A stretch of 7,831 nt of DNA. Source: an uncultured Prochlorococcus sp. (lineage in GTDB: Bacteria > Cyanobacteriota > Cyanobacteriia > PCC-6307 > Cyanobiaceae). The stretch lies in assembly GCA_902615165.1 (NCBI GenBank), contig CACMNZ010000022.1, positions 1 through 7,831 on the forward strand, written 5' to 3'. Below are positions 1-7,205 of the stretch, in pieces; the first letter of the stretch is position 1, and every line of letters begins with the position of its first letter. The notes beneath the pieces were generated by a model, which did no database searches, was not told the origin of the DNA, and saw nothing but the letters and a program-made list of their open reading frames with translations. Made by a program: the position numbers and the translations under genes.

Positions 1-541
1 AATTGTCATTGATACTAGAAATCATTATGAGGTTTCTATAGGTACATTTCAGAACTCTATAAACCCAAATACAAGAAACTTTAGCCAATTCCCCAAGTGG
101 GTCGATGATCATTTAAAAACCCATCTAGAAAATAAAGATTCTACCAATATAGCAATGTTTTGTACCGGAGGAATAAGATGTGAAAAAGCTACTAGTTTGC
201 TAAAAAAGAAAGGTTATAAAAATATTTATCACCTTAAAGGTGGCATCCTTAAATATCTTGATGATATACCAAAAGAAAAAAACCTATTTGAAGGTGAATG
301 TTATGTTTTTGATAAAAGAGTTGCTTTAGATAAAGAATTAGAAAAAGGTTCCTACTCAATTTGTCATGCATGTGGAATGCCAGTTTCAATTCAAGATCAA
401 GAGAGAAAAGAATATAGAAAGGGTATCCAATGTCATTTCTGCATAGACCAATTCAGTGATGATGATAGGAAAAGGTTTGAAGAAAGACAAAAACAAATAG
501 ACAGATTAAAAATGGAAAATCATAAAATCTATAAGGATTAA
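1..541 (+). CDS. trhO: tRNA uridine(34) hydroxylase TrhO (YceA/rhodanese family), 5'-truncated by window edge
   Basis: TrhO uses a rhodanese-fold domain for oxygen-dependent hydroxylation of wobble uridine 34, giving 5-hydroxyuridine in some tRNAs (family knowledge). The frame is open from base 2, so 179 residues are visible and the true start lies left of the window. The ATG at 155 is internal: the codons before it encode [10 protein letters not shown] and a FPKW segment, both typical of the family. The active-site loop CTGGIRC follows directly; its first cysteine (codon at 161-163) is the expected catalytic residue. The C-terminal part has the family's paired cysteines CHAC (362-373) and CHFC (431-442), which may bind a metal, then a charged helical tail ending at TAA 539-541. 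Full-length relatives are about 300-350 residues, so roughly the N-terminal 40-45% is missing. The next gene starts 11 nt downstream on the same strand, so they are probably cotranscribed. Confidence 0.92.
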   Translation, partial: IVIDTRNHYEVSIGTFQNSINPNTRNFSQFPKWVDDHLKTHLENKDSTNIAMFCTGGIRCEKATSLLKKKGYKNIYHLKGGILKYLDDIPKEKNLFEGECYVFDKRVALDKELEKGSYSICHACGMPVSIQDQERKEYRKGIQCHFCIDQFSDDDRKRFEERQKQIDRLKMENHKIYKD

Positions 542-552
542 TTTTCAAACTC

Positions 553-1053
553 ATGAAGGTTGAAGAATTAGAAAAATTAGCAAGTAACATTGGATTATTA
601 ATTAAAATTCAAGTTAGAGAAACTCTCGGATTATGTTTCTTTAGAATCGTCATAGCAGAACAGAAAAATAACATCATTAAGATTTGGGCCGAAATGAAAG
701 GTTGGACCTATTTAAATAAACAAGGTATTCAACTTGATACATTAATAATCCTTAGTGAGGCTCCTACTTTTGTTTCGGAATTAATATGGGCAACAACTAT
801 GGCTTGGGCAATTGAAAAAAAATCAAGCAACAAAGCAAGACTTTTAGCAATTTTTGATAGTGAAGGATACAGTAAAAAACTTGTAAGATATTTCAAGTTA
901 ATAGGATTCAAAATTGTAAAAGAAGTTGGTTCTAGCCCAGTAGATCTTTTATTAAGATTGGTTTGGGGAGGTGCAGGTACACTTATGAACGGAGAATGTA
1001 TTTCCATATTGAAAAAACTTGAAAAGAAACTCTCTTTAATTGAAGAAAGTTAA
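553..1053 (+). CDS. conserved-looking hypothetical protein, possible degenerate GNAT-fold protein
   Basis: I do not recognise this 166-residue protein. It has no signal peptide and no clear membrane segment. The part around residues 74-126 could fold as helix (SELIWATTMAWAIEK), strand (ARLLAIFD), helix (YSKKLVRYFKLIGF) and strand (KIVKEV). That order, and especially RYFKLIGFKIV, resembles the second half of GNAT acetyltransferases, where a YxxxGF stretch follows the acetyl-CoA helix. The pyrophosphate-loop signature Q/RxxGxG/A is not visible, so acetyl-CoA binding is doubtful. The tail has a short Gly-rich stretch (WGGAGTLMNG) and a basic helix. The ATG at 553 has no Shine-Dalgarno sequence, like most genes here. 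It follows trhO by 11 nt and its stop TAA (1051-1053) overlaps the stop of convergent lipA. The GNAT link is inference; that it is a real gene is supported by its length, its spacing and codon use like its neighbours. Confidence 0.8.
   Translation: MKVEELEKLASNIGLLIKIQVRETLGLCFFRIVIAEQKNNIIKIWAEMKGWTYLNKQGIQLDTLIILSEAPTFVSELIWATTMAWAIEKKSSNKARLLAIFDSEGYSKKLVRYFKLIGFKIVKEVGSSPVDLLLRLVWGGAGTLMNGECISILKKLEKKLSLIEES
1022..1051 (-). terminator. candidate intrinsic terminator of lipA, inside the 3' end of the facing gene
   Basis: Read on the minus strand from 1051, AACTTTCTT pairs with AAGAGAGTT (nine pairs including one U-G wobble) around a six-base loop. The stem is followed by TCTTTT and, after CAAG, by TTTTTTC, a U-rich tail. 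The stem begins within the lipA stop codon, so the terminator sits wholly antisense to the last codons of the hypothetical gene. On the plus strand the stem has a C-A mismatch and no T-run after it, so only leftward termination is suggested. The stem is AT-rich and would be weak. Confidence 0.42.
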
Positions 1054-1949
1054 CCCGCATGATAACTACTTCTAACTAATGGACCAGAAGATACTTTTTT
1101 GAATCCTAATTCCTTAGAGAAGCGATATAAATATTCAAACTCTGATGGATCCCAATATTTCTTAACTGCCAAATGATTGAATGAAGGCCTTAAATATTGG
1201 CCAATTGTAATTTGATCACAATCTATTTTTTTAAGATCGTAAATTGTATTTTTTATTTCATCCAATGTTTCCCCAAGACCTAACATAATGCCTGATTTAG
1301 TTTGAATATGAGGAGCAATATCTTTTGACTTTTCTAGTAAACTTAGGGATTTTTTGTAATTTGCACCCCTCCTAACTTCTTTTTGCAGTCTTTCAACAGT
1401 TTCAAGATTATGATTAAAGCATATTGGATCTTTTTCTAAAATCATCTTCAATCTCTCAGTCTGAAGGTTATTAGTTTCATTAAAATTTTTGCCCCCACCC
1501 CATAAATCGGGAGTTAAAACCTCTATTTTAATTGTTGAATCAATTTTTCTAATCTCATCAATTGTAGTTATAAATAAATTTGCTCCATGATCAGGGAGAT
1601 CGTCTCTAGCTACAGATGTCAAAACAACATATTTCAAATTTAGTACTTTCACTGCTTCAGCGACTTGAGTACATTCTTCAATATTGATAGAGCTAGGTCT
1701 ACCTTTATTTACCTGACAAAAAGCACATGAACGAGAACATATAGATCCACCAAGTAAGAAAGTGGCTGTTCCTGATGCATAACATTCTGCTCTATTTGGA
1801 CATCTTGCTTCTTCACAAATAGTATGAATATTTGATTTTTTGATGAGAGTTTGTATTTTTTCGAACTCTGAAGCTTTACTAATAGGAAATTTAATCCAAG
1901 AGGGGAGTCTTAAGATTTTTTCTTTCTTGATTAAATTATTTTCTCTCAT
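1050..1949 (-). CDS. lipA: lipoyl synthase (radical SAM)
   Basis: LipA inserts two sulfur atoms into octanoyl groups carried on lipoyl domains (2-oxoacid dehydrogenase E2 subunits and glycine cleavage protein H), completing the lipoyl cofactor. The 299-residue protein has both expected iron-sulfur sites. The auxiliary cluster motif CEEARCPNRAEC has Cys45, Cys50 and Cys56. The radical SAM motif CSRSCAFC has Cys71, Cys75 and Cys78. The C-terminal RSSYHA motif (from Arg293) is present and, in the family, supplies a serine ligand to the auxiliary cluster. Length is normal and no key residue is missing. The start is ATG at 1947-1949, only 3 nt after the recR stop, with no Shine-Dalgarno, so translation may be coupled to recR. 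The stop TAA (1052-1050) overlaps the stop of the convergent hypothetical gene. Many cyanobacteria carry a second LipA elsewhere; this window cannot show whether that is so here. Confidence 0.97.
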   Translation of the reverse strand: MRENNLIKKEKILRLPSWIKFPISKASEFEKIQTLIKKSNIHTICEEARCPNRAECYASGTATFLLGGSICSRSCAFCQVNKGRPSSINIEECTQVAEAVKVLNLKYVVLTSVARDDLPDHGANLFITTIDEIRKIDSTIKIEVLTPDLWGGGKNFNETNNLQTERLKMILEKDPICFNHNLETVERLQKEVRRGANYKKSLSLLEKSKDIAPHIQTKSGIMLGLGETLDEIKNTIYDLKKIDCDQITIGQYLRPSFNHLAVKKYWDPSEFEYLYRFSKELGFKKVSSGPLVRSSYHAG

Positions 1950-1952
1950 TGT

Positions 1953-2558
1953 CTAATTTAGTTTTGTTCTTCCTTCTAACGCCCTTGCAAGTGTAACTTC
2001 ATCCACATATTCAAGTTCACTGCCCATTGGAAGGCCATATGCAATTCTCGTGACTTTAGTAAAAGGGGCTAACAATTTCCCAATATAAAGACTTGTTGTA
2101 TCTCCCTCAACACTGGGGGTCAATGCCAATATGATCTCATCTATTTCAGACTTACTAACTCTCTCTACCAAGCTTCTTATTTCTAAGAGTTCGGGGCCAA
2201 CAGAATCCATTGGAGATATTAAACCACCAATAACATGGTAAACACCTTTAAATTCTCTGGCGCGTTCCAAAGCAAGCAAATCTTTAGTTTCTGCTACTAC
2301 ACAGATTAGTTTTTGATTTCTTTCAATATTTTTACAAATTTCACATTCATCTTCTGAAGTCAAATTGAAACACTTTTTACAACGACCAACATTGCTATGT
2401 GCTTCTAACAGAGCCTTTGAAAAATCTCTTATTGTACTTTCAGGTTGTTTTAAAATAAACAGAGCTAGTCGTTGCGCTGTTCTTGGACCAATCCCTGGGA
2501 ATTTCTCAAAATGACCAATTAATTTTGAAAGCGGTTTGGTATAAGTAATCAAAATCAA
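1953..2558 (-). CDS. recR: recombination mediator RecR, non-ATG start
   Basis: RecR works with RecO (and RecF) to load RecA on SSB-coated single-stranded DNA in gap repair. With the longer start the protein has 201 residues, the usual family length. It shows a helix-hairpin-helix (about 12-32, [13 protein letters not shown]), a four-cysteine zinc finger (Cys60, Cys63, Cys72, Cys75), a Toprim domain (about 84-175, with Glu90 and PSVEGDTT) and the C-terminal [20 protein letters not shown] segment typical of RecR. There is no ATG at the N terminus: an in-frame stop lies at 2577-2579 and the only usual start codons are TTG at 2556-2558 and TTG at 2550-2552. The second gives a protein beginning MITYTKPL (199 residues), which suits the short N termini of other RecR proteins and may be the true start. 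lipA follows 3 nt after the stop. Confidence 0.96.
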   Translation of the reverse strand: MILITYTKPLSKLIGHFEKFPGIGPRTAQRLALFILKQPESTIRDFSKALLEAHSNVGRCKKCFNLTSEDECEICKNIERNQKLICVVAETKDLLALERAREFKGVYHVIGGLISPMDSVGPELLEIRSLVERVSKSEIDEIILALTPSVEGDTTSLYIGKLLAPFTKVTRIAYGLPMGSELEYVDEVTLARALEGRTKLN

Positions 2559-2655
2559 ACTATTTCTAGGAATAATTTAGACGCAAAATTCTGAATTGCC
2601 ATAATTGTTTGCTTTTAATGTCTTATTATGTTTTTAGTTAGTAATTTCAAACAAA
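2559..2655. promoter_or_regulatory. divergent recR / psbP intergenic region
   Basis: This 97-nt AT-rich gap lies between two divergent genes, so it must hold or adjoin the promoters of both recR-lipA (leftward) and psbP (rightward). The best rightward -10-like hexamer is TATTAT (see separate entry). Leftward, TAAATT at 2579-2574 is the only near match I see and it is weak. No long inverted repeat, small-RNA fold or Shine-Dalgarno sequence is visible. Confidence 0.5.
2624..2629 (+). promoter_or_regulatory. possible -10 element of psbP
   Basis: TATTAT lies 26 nt before the psbP ATG and matches the TATAAT consensus at five of six positions. No well-spaced -35 hexamer is present; TTGTTT at 2605-2610 would leave only 13 nt. 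Cyanobacterial promoters often lack a clear -35, but in DNA this AT-rich such a hexamer can also occur by chance. Confidence 0.3.
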
Positions 2656-3213
2656 ATGAAAAATATTAAGTTTAACCCTTTCAAATACTTATTTTTGATT
2701 TTTTTGTGTTTAACACTGAGTGCTTGTAGCGGCGGACTCAATGCGGGATTAGAAGCTTATCAAAGTCCAGATGGAAGATATGCCTTTTTGTATCCCACTG
2801 GATGGACTAGAGTAAAAGTAAATGGAGGACCTGAAATTATATATCATGATTTAATAAATAGTAATGAGACCTTAAGTTTAGTTATTTCTGATGTCAATAA
2901 AGAGGTTCAATTAGAGCAATTAGGAAGCCCAAGTGAAGTAGGTCAAACACTAATTGATAAAGTTATTGCTCCCGAAGGTTCAGGTAGAGAGGTAAAACTT
3001 ATAAATGCCAATAAGAGAGAGGAATCCAATCATATTTTCTATGATTTAGAGTATGAATTAAATTTAAATGAACAGGCAAGACATGAATTAGCTACTGTCG
3101 TAATTGATAGAGGAACACTTTACACTTTCGCTGTGGGAACAAATGAAGAAAGGTGGAATAAAGTTGACGGTATGTTTAGTAATGTAATTGAATCATTTAA
3201 CTTCTTAATATAG
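2656..3213 (+). CDS. psbP: PsbP-family photosystem II lipoprotein (CyanoP)
   Basis: The 185-residue protein begins with a basic N terminus and a hydrophobic stretch ending in the lipobox LSAC (Cys24), so it is predicted to be a lipoprotein anchored on the lumenal side of the thylakoid membrane. The mature part opens with a typical PsbP start: YQSPDGRYAFLYPTGWTRVKV, then a D/E-rich beta domain, the GSPSEVGQTLIDKVIAPEGSGREVKL segment, and a C-terminal YTFAVGTNEERWNKVDGMFSNVIESF stretch. Cyanobacterial PsbP homologues associate with photosystem II in sub-stoichiometric amounts and are thought to help its assembly rather than act as a fixed oxygen-evolving subunit as in plants (established knowledge). 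Length fits CyanoP. The start ATG has no Shine-Dalgarno. It is divergent from recR and ends 14 nt from the stop of the convergent ABC transporter. It is the clearest sign that the organism is a cyanobacterium. Confidence 0.92.
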   Translation: MKNIKFNPFKYLFLIFLCLTLSACSGGLNAGLEAYQSPDGRYAFLYPTGWTRVKVNGGPEIIYHDLINSNETLSLVISDVNKEVQLEQLGSPSEVGQTLIDKVIAPEGSGREVKLINANKREESNHIFYDLEYELNLNEQARHELATVVIDRGTLYTFAVGTNEERWNKVDGMFSNVIESFNFLI

Positions 3214-3227
3214 TTTTAAAATTCATA

Positions 3228-5000
3228 CTAGATTCCTACTTGAACATTCCACAAATCAGCATATATTTTGTTCTGATCTAATAGTTTTTCATGTTTTCCA
3301 ATTTCAACTATTTTGCCTTTATCAATAACTACAATATTATCCGCATTTTTTATAGTGCTTAATCTGTGAGCTATTACTATAGTTGTTCTTTCTTTTGTGA
3401 TTTTAGATAACGATTTTTGAATTAAAGCCTCTGTTTCATTATCAACTGAAGCTGTAGCTTCATCTAATATTAATATTGGAGAATCCTTTAAAACAGCTCT
3501 CGCCAAGGCAATTCTTTGACGTTGGCCGCCTGAGAGCCTTTGGCCCCTTTCACCAACAATAGTTTTATAACCATCTGGTAATTGTTCAATAAATTTATGA
3601 GCTTCCGCAATCTTTGAAGCTTTAATAATATCTTTAAGACTTGGGTTGATCGAGCCATAAGCAATATTTTCTTGTACACTGCCATGAAATAAATAAGTTT
3701 CTTGACTTACTAAAGAGATACACTTTCTTAAATCCCTCAAATTTATTTCTTTAATAGAAACCCCATCCAAAGTTATTGACCCATTATTACTATCATAAAT
3801 TCTAAGTAGTAGTTTTATTATTGTACTTTTCCCAGAACCTGTTAAACCAACAATGCCTAATGTTGAGTTTTTTTCAATTTTGAAATTTATGTTTTTTAAA
3901 GTTAAATCTCTTCCAGGATAATTAAAATTTACATTATTAAAAATAATTTCTCCTTTGATATCTTTAGTTTCAATTTTTATTTTTCCATCTTTTATTTTTA
4001 TAGGCGTATCTATAAGATCAATTACTCTATCTATTGATGCCATAGATCTCTGAAAATCATCTAAAACATGCCCCAAAGTAGTTAAAGGCCATAATAGTCT
4101 TTGTGTAATAAACACTAAAAAACTGTAAGTACCAACATCAAGTGTCTTATTCCAAGTTTGGAAACCTCCAATTAATAGAATCGCTATAAAAGCAAATAAA
4201 ATTGCAAATCTTATAAGAGGGATAAAAGCAGAAGATAATTTTATTGCAGCCTTATTACTTCTTTGATAATCGAGACTTTCTTTATTTAATCTATTTAGTT
4301 CCCATTTTTCTTTAGTAAAACTTTTAATGGTTAGAATTCCACTTAAATTATTATTAAGCCTTGATGCCAACATTCCAGCTTTATTTCTAACATCTCTATA
4401 TTTTGGAGCAAGCTTCCTTTGAAATTTAATTGATCCGAAAAATATAATAGGAATAGGAAAGAAAGCAAATAAAGCGATTTTTGGAGCGACAAAAATCATA
4501 GTGCCCCCAATTATTAAGACAGTTATAAATAACTGAATAATCTGATTAGCCCCTTGGTCTAGAAATCTCTCGAGTTGATTTATATCATCATTCAAAATAG
4601 ATAATAGCCTTCCAGTATTATCATTTTCAAAAAAATCCATATCTAATTCCTGAATATGCTCATAAGCTTTTATTCTTAATTTATGTTGCGATAGCTGAGC
4701 CAAATTTCTCCATAAAATCGAATATAAATATTCAAAGGAGGATTCACCAGACCAAACTATTCCTGAAGCAAATGCAAGAAAAATCAATTGTGCTGGAACT
4801 TCTTTTATTCCAAAACCAGCAATCCATGAATTCTGTTCATTAACAACGATATCCACGGCAAGACCAATTATTACAGGTGGGGCTAAATCTAATATTTTAT
4901 TAATTATGGAACTAAGAAAAGCAAAAAATAGTAACCTTCTTTCCTCAATCAGATTTAAATAAAGTCTAATTATTGGATTTTGATTGTTCTTAGACCTCAT
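3228..5000 (-). CDS. ABCB-type ABC half-transporter (exporter; fused membrane and ATPase domains)
   Basis: The 590-residue protein has the standard layout of homodimeric or heterodimeric type IV ABC exporters such as MsbA and multidrug half-transporters. The N-terminal membrane domain (about 22-315) has hydrophobic segments near 24-50, 70-95, 150-172, 174-190, 260-280 and 290-308. The ATPase domain (about 350-585) has Walker A GLTGSGKST (385-393), Q-loop Gln433, signature LSGGQ (489-493), Walker B ILILDE (509-514) and switch His545, so it should hydrolyse ATP. Substrate cannot be read from sequence; lipids, peptides and drugs are all possible in this family. Start is ATG 4998-5000 with no Shine-Dalgarno. 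The exported small protein ends 11 nt upstream, so deaD, that gene and this one are probably cotranscribed, although no shared function is evident. I see no hairpin terminator in the 14 nt between this stop and the psbP stop. Confidence 0.95.
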   Translation of the reverse strand: MRSKNNQNPIIRLYLNLIEERRLLFFAFLSSIINKILDLAPPVIIGLAVDIVVNEQNSWIAGFGIKEVPAQLIFLAFASGIVWSGESSFEYLYSILWRNLAQLSQHKLRIKAYEHIQELDMDFFENDNTGRLLSILNDDINQLERFLDQGANQIIQLFITVLIIGGTMIFVAPKIALFAFFPIPIIFFGSIKFQRKLAPKYRDVRNKAGMLASRLNNNLSGILTIKSFTKEKWELNRLNKESLDYQRSNKAAIKLSSAFIPLIRFAILFAFIAILLIGGFQTWNKTLDVGTYSFLVFITQRLLWPLTTLGHVLDDFQRSMASIDRVIDLIDTPIKIKDGKIKIETKDIKGEIIFNNVNFNYPGRDLTLKNINFKIEKNSTLGIVGLTGSGKSTIIKLLLRIYDSNNGSITLDGVSIKEINLRDLRKCISLVSQETYLFHGSVQENIAYGSINPSLKDIIKASKIAEAHKFIEQLPDGYKTIVGERGQRLSGGQRQRIALARAVLKDSPILILDEATASVDNETEALIQKSLSKITKERTTIVIAHRLSTIKNADNIVVIDKGKIVEIGKHEKLLDQNKIYADLWNVQVGI

Positions 5001-5011
5001 AAAAATAATAA

Positions 5012-5305
5012 TTAAATTTTTCTGTTATCATTTAATTTTTCTTTAGTTTCTAATTTACATTTTGTTTTTGCATCTTGATGATTTGCAGTTTGCATAAATT
5101 CTTCGTAGTAACAATCACAAGTTTCATTCACAATTTCTTCACTATATAACATTTCTGCTTTCATCATCTCCTCTTTGACACTCTGAAGACAAAATAATTT
5201 TATGATTGAATTTTGTTTCGTTTGAGCTAAATAATAACTATTAAAGGAGTTAAATAGTATTATCAGATTCACAAAAATAAAGAAATTAAATTTGCTAGCT
5301 TTCAT
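5012..5305 (-). CDS. small exported hypothetical protein with four cysteines
   Basis: I do not recognise this 97-residue protein. It has a basic start (MKASKF), a hydrophobic stretch at about 7-28 and a possible signal peptidase site near LAQ (26-28), so it is probably secreted to the periplasm or lumen, or anchored by an uncleaved signal. The mature part has four cysteines (Cys39, Cys63, Cys65, Cys83), including a CDC motif, inside what looks like a mostly helical charged domain (KEEMMKAEMLYSEEIVNETC, then YYEEFMQT). Even cysteine number suits two disulfides in an oxidising compartment; metal or haem binding is less likely, as CxC is not CxxCH. The tail is basic. It sits 9 nt after deaD and 11 nt before the ABC transporter, in the same direction. 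That spacing, the clear signal sequence and normal codon use support a real gene. Function is unknown. Confidence 0.75.
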   Translation of the reverse strand: MKASKFNFFIFVNLIILFNSFNSYYLAQTKQNSIIKLFCLQSVKEEMMKAEMLYSEEIVNETCDCYYEEFMQTANHQDAKTKCKLETKEKLNDNRKI

Positions 5306-5314
5306 TCTCTATCA

Positions 5315-7096
5315 CTAGTTTCTGACTTTAATTCTTTTTAATTTATTTTTAGTTTCTCTATGCAGATCTCTGGGTAAATCTACCAAACTGTAATCATTAA
5401 AAATCTGTATCTTACCTATGGATCTACCATTTATATTAGTTGAATTACAGATTGAGGATATAATATTTGCAACTCTAACTCCATCAAATTTACCAAAGTT
5501 AAATTTGTAGGTTTCAAAAGAATCATTTTGATAATTATTTCTTCTATTTGAATTTCTCATACGATTATTACTATTTCTATTTGATCTATTTCGATCAGTA
5601 TTATTTTGTTTATTAATCCAAGAATCATCGTCATCAACAAAAAATGATTTATTACCTATTACTAGATTAATAGCCGCCATAGCAATATTTGAGTCATTCA
5701 TTGAGTATTTTTCTTTTAAATTATCCAGTACATCAATAATCAAAGCTTTATTTTCTTCATTTTCATCTTTAGTTAAAGAACTCTCATTAACATTATCTAT
5801 AAGTTTCTCCATCCTTTTTTCATTTATTATTTTATTGCTTGGTATATTAATTTCTTCAATCTTGGTTTTTGTTGAGTTTTCTAAGTTTCTTAGAAAATGT
5901 TTTTCTCTTTGATTAACAAATAAAATTGCTTCTCCTGATCTGCCTGCCCTTCCAGTTCTTCCAATTCTATGAGTATATGTTTCCTTGTCAAAAGGAAAAT
6001 CGTAATTAACAACAAGTTTTATCCTCTCAACATCTAATCCTCTAGCTGCGACATCAGTTGCAACAAGAATATTTATAAATCCTTTTTTCAATCTATCTAC
6101 AGTATTTTCTCTTTGATTTTGAGGTATATCTCCATTAAGTACTGCCACGGTATGACCTGAATTCTCTAAAGCTTCAGCTATTGAAGTAGTAAGTAGTTTT
6201 GTCCTAACAAAAATAATTACTCCCTCGTTATTAAGTTCTAGTATTCTTTTTAAAGCATCTAACTTATGATGCCTTTGTACATATAGAAATTTTTGCGAAA
6301 TTAATTGAGTTTCTTTTTTGACACTTTTGATAAATATTTCGGCGGGATCATTTAGATATTTTTTTGCTATATTTCTTATCTCACTAGGCATTGTTGCTGA
6401 AAACAATACCATCTGCTTATTTTCAGGAAGTTGATCTATTATCCATTCAATATCTTCAAGAAAACCCATATTTAACATTTCATCTGCTTCATCTAAAACA
6501 AGACAGTTTATATCTTTAACTTTAAAAGTCCCCTGCCTTATATGATCCATTATTCGGCCTGGGGTCCCAACTACTACGTCAACTTTTCTTTTTAATGCAG
6601 AAATTTGATTTCGATAGTCGGTACCTCCATATATTGCAACCGTCTTAAAATTACTAGATTCAGAACTATAACTTTTAAAAGATTCTGCCACTTGAGTTGC
6701 TAATTCTCTTGTAGGAGTCATAACTAAAACCTTGGCATTTAGTTCTTTATTATCTTTAAGTTTTTCTATTAATGGTAATGCGAAAGCTGCAGTCTTTCCT
6801 GTTCCTGTTTGTGCTTGGCCTAATAAGTCCCTGCCTAACATTAGTTCGGGAATTGCAGCTTTTTGGATGGGAGTTGGATTTTTATATCCTTTATTTATTA
6901 ACGAGTTTAAGATCGATTGATTAAACCCAAAATCGAGAAATCCATTCTCATTATCATCTCCTTTCGATACTTCCAATAGTTGAGATTCAATTTCTTTTTT
7001 GTTCTCTAAGTTCTTGAAATCTAGTAGGGAAGAATCTTCATTCTGAGACTTTTCCTGCTCACTACCTAGAGATTTACTATCTTTTTTTAAAGCCAT
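5315..7096 (-). CDS. deaD: DEAD-box ATP-dependent RNA helicase, DeaD/CsdA type
   Basis: DEAD-box helicases of this type unwind short RNA duplexes in ribosome assembly, mRNA translation and decay, often induced by cold or redox stress. The 593-residue protein has a Q motif (about 54-83, with PTPIQ), motif I AQTGTGKT (95-102), Ia PTRELA (128-133), Ib TPGR (178-181), II DEAD (202-205), III SAT (233-235), IV-like IIFVRT (294-299), V ATDVAARGLDV (346-356) and VI HRIGRTGRAG (376-385), all intact. After the helicase core comes an acidic helical spacer, an Asn/Arg-rich low-complexity linker (about 495-525) and a C-terminal DbpA-like RNA-binding domain (about 528-580). An acidic N-terminal extension of some 50 residues precedes the core. 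Start is ATG 7094-7096, with no Shine-Dalgarno, directly below a strong hairpin in its leader (separate entry). It heads a probable operon with the small exported protein and the ABC transporter. Confidence 0.95.
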   Translation of the reverse strand: MALKKDSKSLGSEQEKSQNEDSSLLDFKNLENKKEIESQLLEVSKGDDNENGFLDFGFNQSILNSLINKGYKNPTPIQKAAIPELMLGRDLLGQAQTGTGKTAAFALPLIEKLKDNKELNAKVLVMTPTRELATQVAESFKSYSSESSNFKTVAIYGGTDYRNQISALKRKVDVVVGTPGRIMDHIRQGTFKVKDINCLVLDEADEMLNMGFLEDIEWIIDQLPENKQMVLFSATMPSEIRNIAKKYLNDPAEIFIKSVKKETQLISQKFLYVQRHHKLDALKRILELNNEGVIIFVRTKLLTTSIAEALENSGHTVAVLNGDIPQNQRENTVDRLKKGFINILVATDVAARGLDVERIKLVVNYDFPFDKETYTHRIGRTGRAGRSGEAILFVNQREKHFLRNLENSTKTKIEEINIPSNKIINEKRMEKLIDNVNESSLTKDENEENKALIIDVLDNLKEKYSMNDSNIAMAAINLVIGNKSFFVDDDDSWINKQNNTDRNRSNRNSNNRMRNSNRRNNYQNDSFETYKFNFGKFDGVRVANIISSICNSTNINGRSIGKIQIFNDYSLVDLPRDLHRETKNKLKRIKVRN

Positions 7097-7100
7097 TTTA

Positions 7101-7129
7101 AATGCCTAATAATCTTCTGATTAGGCATT
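7101..7129 (-). promoter_or_regulatory. perfect 10-bp hairpin in the deaD leader
   Basis: AATGCCTAAT (7101-7110) and ATTAGGCATT (7120-7129) are perfect inverted repeats around a nine-base loop. In the deaD transcript the stem ends four bases before the AUG (7096-7094). Neither strand has a T-run after the stem, so it is not a standard terminator. Its place suggests control of ribosome access to a start codon that lacks a Shine-Dalgarno; the regulatory role is inference. A short competing pairing, AATC with GATT, exists across the loop. Confidence 0.6.
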
Positions 7130-7205
7130 CAACAAATATCTAAATTGACTTAAGTTGTTGATTAGCCTTACAGAGCCGAAATATTAATCTAACATCTTAG
7201 GGTTA

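Noticed and set aside
155..541. A 128-residue protein starting at ATG 155.
   Set aside because: The frame is open upstream to the window edge and encodes conserved TrhO residues ([10 protein letters not shown]), so this ATG is internal and the gene is simply cut by the window.
729..1007. A 92-residue leftward open frame.
   Set aside because: It lies wholly antisense to the 166-residue gene, has no recognisable features and looks like a shadow frame.
3214..3227. A bidirectional terminator between psbP and the ABC transporter.
   Set aside because: The gap holds only the short palindrome TTTTAAAA and no stable stem with a U-tail in either direction.
3488..3685. A 65-residue leftward open frame.
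   Set aside because: It is an alternative frame inside the ATPase domain of the ABC transporter, whose motifs are intact.
6732..6920. A 62-residue rightward open frame.
   Set aside because: It is antisense to the helicase core around motif I and the Q motif; no independent support.
5012..7096. A new defence or mobile system built on the helicase, small exported protein and ABC transporter.
   Set aside because: The helicase is a standard DeaD with a DbpA-like tail and the transporter is a standard ABCB exporter; base composition matches the neighbours and no mobility or nuclease gene is present.
7101..7129. The deaD leader hairpin as an intrinsic terminator of recD.
   Set aside because: On the minus strand the stem is followed by TAAAATGGC and on the plus strand by CAACAAATA, so neither direction has the needed T-run.
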